Positions 28,083 to 36,806 of a stretch of DNA of 64,000 nucleotides are shown in pieces. The stretch comes from JAFGPL01 sp963781805. Lineage in GTDB: Bacteria > Bacteroidota > Bacteroidia > Bacteroidales > UBA10428. The position numbers and the translations under genes were made by a program. Within the stretch, counting starts at the first letter, position 1. Each line of letters begins with the position of its first letter. The stretch covers positions 1,116,001 to 1,180,000 of the forward strand of contig CAWAHF010000004.1 of assembly GCA_963781805.1 (NCBI GenBank). The letters are read 5' to 3'. The notes beneath the pieces were generated by a model, which worked only from the letters and a program-made list of their open reading frames with translations, made no database searches and was not told the origin of the DNA.

Positions 28083-28860
28083 GGCGTGAAATGTATATTC
28101 GCTCTATCTTATAAAATCACCTTCGATTAATTATCACATTTTCACTCGATTGGTATTTTAATTTTGCTGCAAAAAAAGTATCCTATTCGTAAATACAATC
28201 CAAATAATCATTTTGCAACGATGAAGTTCAATCTTTCCGGATACTATCCTGTAATTTTTAAAGCAGAAAAACATGTCATGCAAAAATTAAAACTTCTGAC
28301 CAATGTTTCAGTGGCGTGATTCATCGAACATATAAAATTTTATCTTAAATTTTCATGCCAAAAATGTTGCTAATACCGAATATATGCACTGAAAGAATTG
28401 AAAATGTATTATTTGTAACCCCAACACAATTAGGAGTGTGAAATTTTTCCACACTAAAACTATCTTTTTTAAGAAATATTTCCTCAGATCTCAGGAAATG
28501 AATTGGACATTTCAAACCGGTTTCCCTAAAGCTTCAGATTTTTCGTGTCTGAGATTCATTGAATCAAACTTAATTATTGCATAAAACAGACATCTGTTTC
28601 AATTTCCTAAATCATTTCTTATTTTTCTTTAATTGAATAGATATCAAAATAAAAAATCGAAAATACATCTAAATCTTAATAAAAGTTAATTCACATAGGA
28701 TTCGCAAATCCAACAATTCAGATTATTTGAATTCATTCCATATTATTGTATTTTTGAATGTCATACATAGTTTATATACTTTTTTCCAATGTATGTAATG
28801 GCTTATTATTTTTTAAAGATTGTTATTTAATTGTTTAAGTATAATAATTACCAAACGGTT
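28083..28860. other. Long A/T-rich intergenic region
   Basis: About 780 bases between divergent genes with no convincing open frame, tRNA-like fold or repeat. It should contain the promoters of the winged-helix gene and the hybrid kinase. The length is unusual for this window, so a small RNA here is possible but nothing in the sequence identifies one. Confidence 0.5.
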
Positions 28861-31242
28861 ATGCCAGAATTAAATAAATTGTTCCTGGAAAAAATTTTTG
28901 AACTAAACTTTGACGACACGTACGAAACTGAGGTAGCCAAAAAATGTTTCAATATTATAGGTGTTCTGGTTCTGGCAACTGATCCTGAAGGATATATTAC
29001 ATTCATTAACCAGAGGGGATGTGAAATACTTGAATATACCGAGGAAGAAATTATAGGTAAACATTGGATCAACTTCGTGGTTGCGGCAGAACACCGGGAT
29101 GAATCTGTTATACATTTCGAATCTTCCCTGCAAAATCCATCTGAAGCTTCTGCAATGTTTCCATATGTAATATTATCAAAATCGGGTAAAAAGAAAACCA
29201 TCGAGACAAGAAGCGTACTTATAAAAAATAATACAGATAATATTACCGGATCGATTATTACCGGAGAAGAAGTCACTAATTTCCATATCGTTCAAAATGA
29301 ATTAGAAAATTTGATTTATCAGTACCGTATCCTTGCAGGAAGTATACCTGATACAAACATGTACCTTTTCGACAAAAATCTCAGATTTATAATAGCTGAA
29401 GGTTCGGATATGAAAAAGTATAACCTTTCGAAGGTTGATTTTGAGGGAAAAACAATCTACGAGGTACTTGACAATGAAACCCGAAAAATACTAATACCTC
29501 TGTTTGAAGCTGTTATAGCAGGACTAGATATTTCGAAGGAATATCAATACAAGGGAAATGATTATATTATCTCGTTAATTCCTATGAAGGATAATGATGG
29601 CAATGTATACGGAGGCATGGCAATAACCCAGAATATTACCATAGAAAAAAGGGCTTCCCAAAGTCTGCAAAAAGCCAAAGAGCTGGCTGAAGAATCAAAT
29701 AGATCAAAAAGCAACTTTCTTGCAAGTGTGAGTCATGAAATCAGAACACCATTAAATGCGATTATAGGCTTTACAGAACAACTTTCCAAAACCCGGCTTT
29801 CAAAGCAGCAGAATAATTATATTGAGATAATTAACAACTCATCAGAACATTTATTATCGCTTGTTAATGAAATCCTGGTATTATCGAAAATTGACGCCGG
29901 CGAAGTCTTTTTTAGTGAAAATCCGTTCAAACCTTCCAACGTGATTATTGATGTTTTTAATACATTGAAGATAAAGGCAAAAGAAAAATCGATAAATTTT
30001 AAATATACAATCAAAGGAAATGAAGAGTTAATACTGCTTGGGGATTCAATGAGACTCAAACAAATTTTAATGAACCTTGCTGGCAATTCAATTAAGTTTA
30101 CCGATTCGGGATTTGTCGAATTAAAATACTATGTTGAGGAAAAATCCGATAGTGAGGTAATGCTTAAAGTTGATGTAATTGACACCGGAATCGGAATTCC
30201 CGAGGATAAACTCAGTGAAATTTTTGTTCAGTTTAAACAGGCCGACACAACCATAAACAAACGATATGGAGGTACCGGACTTGGTCTGACCATTTGCAAA
30301 CATCTTGTTGAACTTCAGAATGGTACAATTACCGTGAAGAGTGAGGTAGGCGCCGGTTCGCAATTTAACATATCCATCCCCTATAAGAAATCTATGGATA
30401 AAAACCAGGAGTTTCTCGAAGAGGCAAAAATAGATTCCTCAATTCTTGAAAACCTAAGCATTTTATTGGTTGACGATGACAATATAAACCGGTTGCTGGG
30501 CAAAACCATCCTCGAAAATTTTAAATGCAAGGTAGACTTGGCGCAAAACGGAAAAGAAGCAATCGATAAAATTTCGGTACATACATATGATATATTATTG
30601 CTGGACATTCACATGCCGGACATTACAGGTTTGGAGGTAGCGTACTATATCCGGCAGGTGCAAAAAGATAACGATACCATTATTATTGCTGTTACAGCAG
30701 CCGTTATGAAAAATGATATCATAAGTTATTTTAATGCAGGTATAAATGATTATCTGGTGAAACCCTTCAGAGAATTAAATTTATTTAACAAAATTCACAA
30801 ATCACTGGGTTCTGGTAATAGACTGATAGATTTTCATGAACAGGACGCAGCTGATCATCCGGCTGAAATGGAAAATTCTCTCTACAATTTAAGTGATCTG
30901 GAACATATTGCAAAATCCGACCCTGTATTTATGAAAAAAATGCTGAATATATTCATTCAGAATTCAAAGGAGGGATTAAAAGCTATGCGTATAAACCTGA
31001 AAAAGAAGAACTGGATTCAGATTGGAGAACATGCACACAGAATGCTACCCTCGTTTCGTCACCTGCATATAAATTCGGTGGTTTCGGATTTGGTAGAAAT
31101 AAAGAATAAAACCATAATAAATCCTGATTATGAGGATGTACCCGACCTGGTTAAAAAAGTTACGTTGGAAATGCATGTTGTAAATTTTAAAATCCGAAAA
31201 GAAGTTCGTCTGCTAAAAGAAAAAATCGGGAAGGACGTCTAG
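28861..31242 (+). CDS. Hybrid histidine kinase (PAS-PAS-HisKA-HATPase-REC-Hpt)
   Basis: A 793-residue phosphorelay sensor without transmembrane helices, so probably cytoplasmic. Two PAS domains lie at about 15-135 and 150-265. The HisKA block has phospho-accepting H292 (SVSHEIRTPLN); the ATPase domain has DTGIGIPEDKL and RYGGTGLGLTIC; the receiver has D582 (LLLDIHMPDITG); and a C-terminal Hpt-like helix has H726 (GEHAHRMLPS). A TTG at 28831 would add ten residues; ATG at 28861 is preferred. No dedicated output regulator is adjacent. Its neighbours downstream are stress-related, which suggests an oxidative or redox signal, by inference only. Confidence 0.92.
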   Translation: MPELNKLFLEKIFELNFDDTYETEVAKKCFNIIGVLVLATDPEGYITFINQRGCEILEYTEEEIIGKHWINFVVAAEHRDESVIHFESSLQNPSEASAMFPYVILSKSGKKKTIETRSVLIKNNTDNITGSIITGEEVTNFHIVQNELENLIYQYRILAGSIPDTNMYLFDKNLRFIIAEGSDMKKYNLSKVDFEGKTIYEVLDNETRKILIPLFEAVIAGLDISKEYQYKGNDYIISLIPMKDNDGNVYGGMAITQNITIEKRASQSLQKAKELAEESNRSKSNFLASVSHEIRTPLNAIIGFTEQLSKTRLSKQQNNYIEIINNSSEHLLSLVNEILVLSKIDAGEVFFSENPFKPSNVIIDVFNTLKIKAKEKSINFKYTIKGNEELILLGDSMRLKQILMNLAGNSIKFTDSGFVELKYYVEEKSDSEVMLKVDVIDTGIGIPEDKLSEIFVQFKQADTTINKRYGGTGLGLTICKHLVELQNGTITVKSEVGAGSQFNISIPYKKSMDKNQEFLEEAKIDSSILENLSILLVDDDNINRLLGKTILENFKCKVDLAQNGKEAIDKISVHTYDILLLDIHMPDITGLEVAYYIRQVQKDNDTIIIAVTAAVMKNDIISYFNAGINDYLVKPFRELNLFNKIHKSLGSGNRLIDFHEQDAADHPAEMENSLYNLSDLEHIAKSDPVFMKKMLNIFIQNSKEGLKAMRINLKKKNWIQIGEHAHRMLPSFRHLHINSVVSDLVEIKNKTIINPDYEDVPDLVKKVTLEMHVVNFKIRKEVRLLKEKIGKDV

Positions 31243-31563
31243 CCTCTTCTATTCAACCAATTACATTCTGCAAATTCCTGACTGTTAAATTATTACTTTA
31301 AATTCTTTTCCCATTGAATGACATATTCGAACAAGGTAAGTCTGTACTTGCCAGCCCAGATATAGCTACCGATATATAGCCAATTATATTGCAACGAGGA
31401 AAATTCACACACTTAGGGGAGTAAGTTCTACAATTCTGAAAATCTGCTAATTGATTTAGGAAATTTAATATATAGAATTTCAATTGGTTATACTTTTTCG
31501 ACTGAAATCTTTAATTCTGGTATATTATTTTAACAGTTGTCTCAAAAGGGTAAATTAATTTTT
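31243..31563. other. Intergenic, no gene recognised
   Basis: About 320 bases between the hybrid kinase and the universal stress protein. I see no terminator with a T-run and no credible gene. The leader of the stress protein gene is A/T-rich (TATATTATTTTAAC at about 31520). Confidence 0.5.
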
Positions 31564-32418
31564 ATGAAAAAGGTAATTATATATACTAATTTTGATAAGG
31601 AATCAGAACATGCCGTTAATTATGGTGTTGGCCTGGCTCTCAGGGAGAACTATGGTATTGATCTTTTACACGTAATCAATACTGCCCATTATGCGCCCGA
31701 TTTTATGTCAACCGGTGATGAATTTACCGGAGGGGGTTATATCAGCACAGCTATAAAAGAAAATACGGTTATTTCTTCAGAAGAGCTACAAAAAATAAAA
31801 GCCGATTTAAAAAACAAGTATCCGCAACTATCTGAAATTCACTATTCATTAAAATCGGGAATCGACACCAAGGTGGTGATTCATGAAACTTCTCAGGAAG
31901 ATGTTGCCATGTTAATATTCCCGGATTATAAAAGAGAAGGTTTCCTGGATTTTATTATTGATATCGGTCCTGAAATTATAGCACACGCCAGATGCCCGGT
32001 TCTGGTTGTCCCTGAAAAGACTACCTTCCAACCCATCAGAACCATCGTATTCGCAACCGATTATGAAGAAGAAGATATCGATGCCATTAAAAAACTGGTT
32101 GAAATTGCCAGACCTTTTAATTCTGAAATCAAGATTGTTCATTTAACAGATAATATCGATTTTGTTGAAAAAATTGAAAAAGAAGGCTTTACGGAACTCA
32201 TAAAGGAAAATGTAAATTATAACAAGATAACACTTGTTTCGTTGGAAAATAAGGATATAGTACCGGCAATTATGAATTTTTCAGCGAATAACAAAGCGGA
32301 TATCATTGCAATTTTAAAAGAAAACAAGAATTTTCTTGCCAGAATCTTTGAGAAAAGCATTTCAAAAAACATAGTAAAGAATTCGAATATACCTGTATTA
32401 ATATTTCATAAACAATAA
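31564..32418 (+). CDS. Tandem-domain universal stress protein
   Basis: A 284-residue cytoplasmic protein made of two UspA-like domains (about 1-150 and 155-284). The first begins MKKVIIYTNFDKESEHAVNYG and ends with ARCPVLVVPEK; the second begins IRTIVFATDYEEEDIDAIKK and ends KNSNIPVLIFHK. The classical ATP-binding G-2x-G-9x-G motif is not obvious in either half, so it may be of the non-nucleotide type. The start at 31564 replaces an upstream TTG. It is 17 bp before the superoxide dismutase gene and probably heads a four-gene stress operon. Confidence 0.9.
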   Translation: MKKVIIYTNFDKESEHAVNYGVGLALRENYGIDLLHVINTAHYAPDFMSTGDEFTGGGYISTAIKENTVISSEELQKIKADLKNKYPQLSEIHYSLKSGIDTKVVIHETSQEDVAMLIFPDYKREGFLDFIIDIGPEIIAHARCPVLVVPEKTTFQPIRTIVFATDYEEEDIDAIKKLVEIARPFNSEIKIVHLTDNIDFVEKIEKEGFTELIKENVNYNKITLVSLENKDIVPAIMNFSANNKADIIAILKENKNFLARIFEKSISKNIVKNSNIPVLIFHKQ

Positions 32419-32435
32419 ATTAAGGAGGCTAAATT

Positions 32436-32996
32436 ATGAAGTCAAGAAACTATTATATTCCAGCGGGAATAATCACGTCTTTAGTTACTTTATTATTGGT
32501 TGGATGTAACGCACCTGCATCTAATAAGGTGCAAATGGAACCTGAAATAAATAAAGCAATTTGTGTTCTTACTCCCACAGAGGGTAATACGGTACACGGA
32601 ATTGTAACTTTCAAAAAAACCAGCGATGGAATATTGGTAGTCGCTGATGTTAGCGGTTTAACCGTGGGAAAGCATGGATTTCATATTCATGAATATGGAG
32701 ATATAAGTTCGAGTGACGGTACATCAACCGGTGGCCATTTTAATCCTGAAGATCAACCTCACGGAGGGCCTACCGACAAGGTAAGGCATGTTGGAGATCT
32801 TGGAAATATAACAGCAGACAGTCTTGGAAATGCTCATCTGGAATTGACAGACTCATTGCTCACATTTTCCGGCAAGCATTCTATTATTGGCAGAGCAATC
32901 ATCGTTCACCAGGGAGAAGATGACTATGTTACACAACCAACGGGTAACGCCGGTGCAAGAGTGGCATACGGGGTGATAGGTATTGCAAAAGAATAA
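32436..32996 (+). CDS. Cu/Zn superoxide dismutase lipoprotein lacking the conserved disulfide
   Basis: A 186-residue envelope lipoprotein with lipobox LLVGC (Cys24). All metal-ligand blocks of Cu/Zn SOD are visible: HIHEYGD, GGHFNPE, HGGPTDKVRHVGDLGN and IIVHQGEDD. It should dismutate periplasmic superoxide. Oddly, both cysteines of the family's structural disulfide are absent: the first position is Ile/Ser (EYGDISSSDG) and the second is Tyr (GARVAYGVIG). A strong AAGGAGG ribosome-binding site 6 bp before the ATG is unusual for this phylum and suggests high expression. It is followed by a Met-rich exported protein that may handle copper. Confidence 0.93.
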   Translation: MKSRNYYIPAGIITSLVTLLLVGCNAPASNKVQMEPEINKAICVLTPTEGNTVHGIVTFKKTSDGILVVADVSGLTVGKHGFHIHEYGDISSSDGTSTGGHFNPEDQPHGGPTDKVRHVGDLGNITADSLGNAHLELTDSLLTFSGKHSIIGRAIIVHQGEDDYVTQPTGNAGARVAYGVIGIAKE

Positions 32997-33028
32997 ACTA
33001 TTTTAATAAAACAAAAAAGTAATTTATC

Positions 33029-33472
33029 ATGAAAACATTTAAAAATAAAGGTTCACTTTTTCGTACGACCTTTATACTATTTTTAATTCTTACACTGGGA
33101 AGTATAAGTGCAGGAGTCGGCAAAGACAATATTGATCTCACAAAAGATAATGAACTTCGGAATGAAGTCTTTCAACAGATTATTTCGAATAAAGATCTTC
33201 TATATAAATTCATGAATAGTATGATGAATAATCAGCAATCGATGTATTGGATGATGGAAAACGGAGGCATGATGCAACAAATGTTTAATCAAAATAATCT
33301 GCAATACATCATGAGTCATAATATGAATATGAGCAACTATATGTTTAATCATATGATGTTGGCAGCCCAGAATGATAGTACCATCCGAATGCAATGGAAT
33401 AATATGATGAATGGTAATTACCGTAATGGCAATGGAAATATGGGAATGGGCAATATGATGTATAATCATTAA
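33029..33472 (+). CDS. Exported Met/Asn-rich protein, possible copper binder
   Basis: A 147-residue protein with an N-terminal signal or anchor (about 10-30: FRTTFILFLILTLGSISAG). The mature part from about residue 60 is extremely rich in Met, Asn, Gln, Tyr and His: MNSMMNNQQSMYWMMENGG, MSHNMNMSNYMFNHMM and NGNMGMGNMMYNH. Clustered Met with His is typical of periplasmic Cu(I)/Cu(II)-binding proteins (CopA/PcoE/CusF-like sites), but it has no family-level similarity I can name. Its location 32 bp after a Cu/Zn SOD gene supports copper supply or storage. It has no cysteine. Confidence 0.75.
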   Translation: MKTFKNKGSLFRTTFILFLILTLGSISAGVGKDNIDLTKDNELRNEVFQQIISNKDLLYKFMNSMMNNQQSMYWMMENGGMMQQMFNQNNLQYIMSHNMNMSNYMFNHMMLAAQNDSTIRMQWNNMMNGNYRNGNGNMGMGNMMYNH

Positions 33473-33483
33473 AATCGAAGAAT

Positions 33484-33717
33484 ATGATTTGTTACGGAAT
33501 ATATCACAGAATGGGAATGTACGGAGGCTGGAGCTGGCTTATAGGCTTAATTGTTATTCTGTTAGTTATCTGGGTAGTTATCAGAATGTCTAACCCCAAT
33601 TATATTGGAAGATCGGCTAAAAATAATACTGCTTTGGATATTCTAAAGGAACGCTATGCCAAAGGTGAAATAAATAAGGAAGAGTTCGATACCAAAAAGA
33701 AGGATATTATGAACTAG
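33484..33717 (+). CDS. Small SHOCT-domain membrane protein
   Basis: A 77-residue protein with one transmembrane helix (about 18-37: WLIGLIVILLVIWVVIRM) and a C-terminal SHOCT motif (LDILKERYAKGEINKEEFDTKKKDI). The N-terminus is rich in His, Met, Tyr and Trp (YHRMGMYGGW). SHOCT domains are oligomerisation modules and this arrangement is frequent next to copper-resistance genes. It lies 11 bp after the Met-rich gene and closes the operon ahead of a hairpin. Confidence 0.85.
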   Translation: MICYGIYHRMGMYGGWSWLIGLIVILLVIWVVIRMSNPNYIGRSAKNNTALDILKERYAKGEINKEEFDTKKKDIMN

Positions 33718-33755
33718 CTTCATCATTTAAGCATTTTAATTAATATCCCAAAAAC

Positions 33756-33798
33756 ATGCCGAAAGGTACTGTTCATTGTATGACAGGCTTTTCGGCAT
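33756..33798 (+). terminator. Terminator-like hairpin after the SOD operon
   Basis: ATGCCGAAA and TTTCGGCAT form a 9-bp stem, extended by further partial pairing (ACTGT with GACAG), followed by TTTA. It lies 38 bp after the SHOCT stop and is the likely end of the stress-protein/SOD transcript. Confidence 0.65.
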
Positions 33799-33960
33799 TT
33801 TAGTTACGCGTATTTGATTGCATGCTAACCAAATATAACTTCAATTATACACGTCTGATGGTTCTGATATAACAACTCGGTTTAACCCACATTATTGGCT
33901 ACGCCGAGATAAAGGTTCATTAGTTTGGTAAATTATATATTAAAATGTGGGGTAATTCCA

Positions 33961-34008
33961 CCTTAGTTCAGCTTAATTTTGGATACCCAAAATTAAGCTG
34001 AACTAAGG
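33961..34008. repeat. Perfect 22-bp inverted repeat with 4-bp loop
   Basis: The arms at 33961-33982 and 33987-34008 are exact complements (CCTTAGTTCAGC... and ...GCTGAACTAAGG) around ATAC. It sits between a plus-strand operon and the 3' end of a minus-strand HEAT gene. There is no T-run, so a simple intrinsic terminator is less likely than a repeat end or a protein-bound site. The surrounding 33799-34174 holds no credible gene. Confidence 0.75.
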
Positions 34009-34174
34009 CGCAGCTGATCTCACAACCTGTGCTGATTTATCAGAAACTGAATGGAGTAACTTAGACACTGTCGGAGAAGAGGAGTCAGAAGAACACTCTG
34101 TTCTTAAATTTATAATGTGATGTGCCTTTGGTTTGGAACCTGTATAAGTAAAATTATACAATCCCTTCCATAAC

Positions 34175-34714
34175 TTAAATGGATAGTGACTTCTTGTAAT
34201 TGTCAAATATTTCTTTTGCTCTCAGGGAAGCCATTCCTTTTACATACTTATTCTGTTTAAGCGCTCTTATTAAAGAATTGTATTTTCTTTTTTCGCTCTT
34301 TATCAGTAATTCCTGCAATACATGATGCGCTCCCTCATTTAAGTATATTGATTCATTGAAAATTAGTTCATGTAGTAACGGAATTATAGATTCCCGTCCG
34401 ATATTTATCAATCCCTCGGCAGCAATCCATCGTATATCACTTTCTTCGTCTGCCAGCAACTTAAGCAGAATAGGAATTGAACCAATAGTCGAACCGCATT
34501 CCAACGATTTGGCAACCTCCCATCTTAATTGTTTATTGTTTGATTCCAGAAGTCTGGAGATTTGTTCCAGTACCATAGGTCCCATCTTTTCCAATTTTAA
34601 CCTGGCTTCCATTCGTTTGTTCGTTGTAGTGCTTATCAGGTCAGGAATCAGGGAAGTAATTTCCTCAGAAATTTCGTCAAGGTCAATATCGATTTTCAAA
34701 TTCTCTTTTTTCAT
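34175..34714 (-). CDS. HEAT-repeat protein
   Basis: A 179-residue all-helical protein of the HEAT/PBS-lyase-like class. At least three repeats are visible: NKQLRWEVAKSLECGSTIGSIPILLKLLAD, EESDIRWIAAEGLINIGRESIIPLLHELI and YLNEGAHHVLQELL. Such proteins act as scaffolds or in phycobilin-lyase-like and stress roles; without partner information the function is unknown. It starts 144 bp from the stop of the upstream BON protein on the same strand, and they may be co-transcribed. Confidence 0.85.
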   Translation of the reverse strand: MKKENLKIDIDLDEISEEITSLIPDLISTTTNKRMEARLKLEKMGPMVLEQISRLLESNNKQLRWEVAKSLECGSTIGSIPILLKLLADEESDIRWIAAEGLINIGRESIIPLLHELIFNESIYLNEGAHHVLQELLIKSEKRKYNSLIRALKQNKYVKGMASLRAKEIFDNYKKSLSI

Positions 34715-34857
34715 ATTGAAAAATATATTTCAGTTTAAATGTTAAAAGAATTTATTGAATCCTAATTTACGTTTTTAAATGGACAAAAGCTGACGTTTTT
34801 ATTTCAATTTTATTTCAATTTTATTTCATTGCAATTAATCAATGAAGGATATGTTAT

Positions 34858-36375
34858 CTAGTGCTTTTTTGGCCAATAGCTAACGATAATTTTATTATTA
34901 ACGGTATATGCTCCTCCTTCAAAAGCGTTTTTTTCTGCTGCCGCTTTTTCTCTCCGGGTTTCAACCGTTCCGGTAAGTATAACATGTCCATCTTTTACGG
35001 CTACCTGCACTTCCTTTTCATTGACAAAAGGGGATCTCCATAATTCACGTTCAATATTTTGTTTAATCTTATCGTCCGGCAACAGGTTTGGTTCTTCAAT
35101 TACAGGATAATCATTTTTATAATAATGATTGGAATATTTGTTATAATAGTGCAGAACCTTCAGATTGTTGCTTATATCGATAACTCCCGGAATTCGGCTG
35201 GCAACCATACCCGCCAGAACCTTATCATAAGGATTATCAATATTTCCGTCCATATAGAGTTTACCGTTTAGCACACTCATATTAATAGTGAATTTGCTTA
35301 AAATGGGATTTTTCTCAAACGCAATTTTTACCCTGCCAAGAGTATTATCATCAGAGTATAGGAGGTTGGTTCGTACCTTAATACGATTATTAACATCCCA
35401 AACTCCCACAATATCCCGGGCGTCTTCTTCGGCAGAGTTTTTTGACAGAAAGTTATTTACATTTCCCGAAAGGGTAACATAACCCTTATTGACCATTACT
35501 TTTAATACCGACCCATTTAGGCGGTAATCATACTTATATGCCGTTTCTATAGCCGTCGTGATCTCGCCATCTGATTTTTTAACATATTTATTAATTCTTA
35601 GACGGGGATCCCTGTCCCAATAATTAACCTCAAGATTTGAGGCATCCACCGATTTTACCCCGGTAACCCATGCATCTGTAACTGCTAACGATTTTTCCGC
35701 CAGACTCCCAATAATCCCTGTCAGGGTAACCACTCCCCCATCCACCTGAATATGTATATCTGAATGATCCAGACGAGCATCTGTAAGATAAATTTCTTTT
35801 ATTTCATTGTAAATCTCCTCATCGGGTCTTAACGAATCATACCTGAATGTCATATTATTCGTAACGCTCTTCACACCTGTAATGGATTCGGCAACATCAC
35901 CCGCAAATTTTATCTCCTGCCAGGAATCTACTACTCCGGATAAAGAAACATTTCCATTTTTTACATCAACTTTTATATCCCATGGATTTGTAACCTGATC
36001 ATAATCCAATCCTCCCTTTACATCCTTTTTCAGGTCTTCATCAGGTACATTAACTGTCTGAACAACAATTTGATTTACTATTCCTTTTACACCTTTTACC
36101 CGCTCTGCTATCTCGGTTGCCAGCTTTTTTGCCAAAAGATTTTCTGTTGAACCGGTTAGAAACACGATTCCATCTTTCGTATCCACATCAATTCTATGGG
36201 AAGGAATTTCGGGATGATAACTTATTTCATCTTCCACAGCTTCGGTAATCAATGTATCCGTAATTTGCATATTGGCAAAGGCATCGAACTCTTTGAGTTC
36301 TTTGTTCTGATGGCAGGCCATAACAATAGAAATTGTGATAATACCTGCGGGAATTAAAGTTTTCAATGTTTTCAT
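34858..36375 (-). CDS. Six-BON-domain lipoprotein
   Basis: A 505-residue envelope lipoprotein (lipobox IVMAC, Cys21). Six consecutive BON domains, each about 70 residues, cover nearly the whole mature chain. They share the core V-x-NGxVxLxGxV and end with a GVxxVxNxI strand, as in DGHVILTGTVETRREK and NGNVSLSGVVDSWQEI. BON modules (as in OsmY and DolP) bind phospholipid and protect membranes under osmotic or envelope stress. OsmY has two and DolP two, so six is a large expansion. It is probably periplasmic, anchored to a membrane. The stress neighbourhood fits this role. Confidence 0.92.
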   Translation of the reverse strand: MKTLKTLIPAGIITISIVMACHQNKELKEFDAFANMQITDTLITEAVEDEISYHPEIPSHRIDVDTKDGIVFLTGSTENLLAKKLATEIAERVKGVKGIVNQIVVQTVNVPDEDLKKDVKGGLDYDQVTNPWDIKVDVKNGNVSLSGVVDSWQEIKFAGDVAESITGVKSVTNNMTFRYDSLRPDEEIYNEIKEIYLTDARLDHSDIHIQVDGGVVTLTGIIGSLAEKSLAVTDAWVTGVKSVDASNLEVNYWDRDPRLRINKYVKKSDGEITTAIETAYKYDYRLNGSVLKVMVNKGYVTLSGNVNNFLSKNSAEEDARDIVGVWDVNNRIKVRTNLLYSDDNTLGRVKIAFEKNPILSKFTINMSVLNGKLYMDGNIDNPYDKVLAGMVASRIPGVIDISNNLKVLHYYNKYSNHYYKNDYPVIEEPNLLPDDKIKQNIERELWRSPFVNEKEVQVAVKDGHVILTGTVETRREKAAAEKNAFEGGAYTVNNKIIVSYWPKKH

Positions 36376-36806
36376 AGTCGATAAAATTATATATAGTTTA
36401 ACTGTACACGATGAGTATAAAACTATGCCAAGACTTTTTTTAAAGTTTAAACTATATCTTAATTGTTGAAAAATATTCCTGCGATTCTTTGCACAGCAGC
36501 AAAAACCCTGATGTTTATTCCTGCATGATGTTTATTATGAAAAGATGGATATTGAAACAAAAAATTGGATTGTGGTAAAAATTTCACGGGTATGTGTATA
36601 ATATTTCACAAATTAAGTCAAGATTTCAGTAGCTTTTTGAACCGATTCTAACACTTGAATTTGATAATAATTGTAAATGAAAAAAATGAACAAACATGAC
36701 GTTTGCAGGTTAATTATTGTAATTTAAAAAGTATGAATTTAACCGCCGGAAATAATTTGCCGATAGCCTATTTAACTAGTGGTTCCGGTGACTTTTTTAT
36801 TTCAAA
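36376..36806. other. Intergenic between divergent genes
   Basis: About 430 A/T-rich bases between the BON lipoprotein and the dioxygenase. It should hold two divergent promoters. I see no repeat or RNA structure that I would name. Confidence 0.5.

Noticed and set aside
28083..28860. Small RNA or riboswitch in the long gap
   Set aside because: No strong stem, conserved riboswitch core or terminator was found by eye; without expression data this would be a guess.
34003..34206. 67-codon minus-strand open frame
   Set aside because: It overlaps one arm of the perfect inverted repeat and the end of the HEAT gene, with no recognisable domain. I considered a transposase remnant but no transposase motif is visible.
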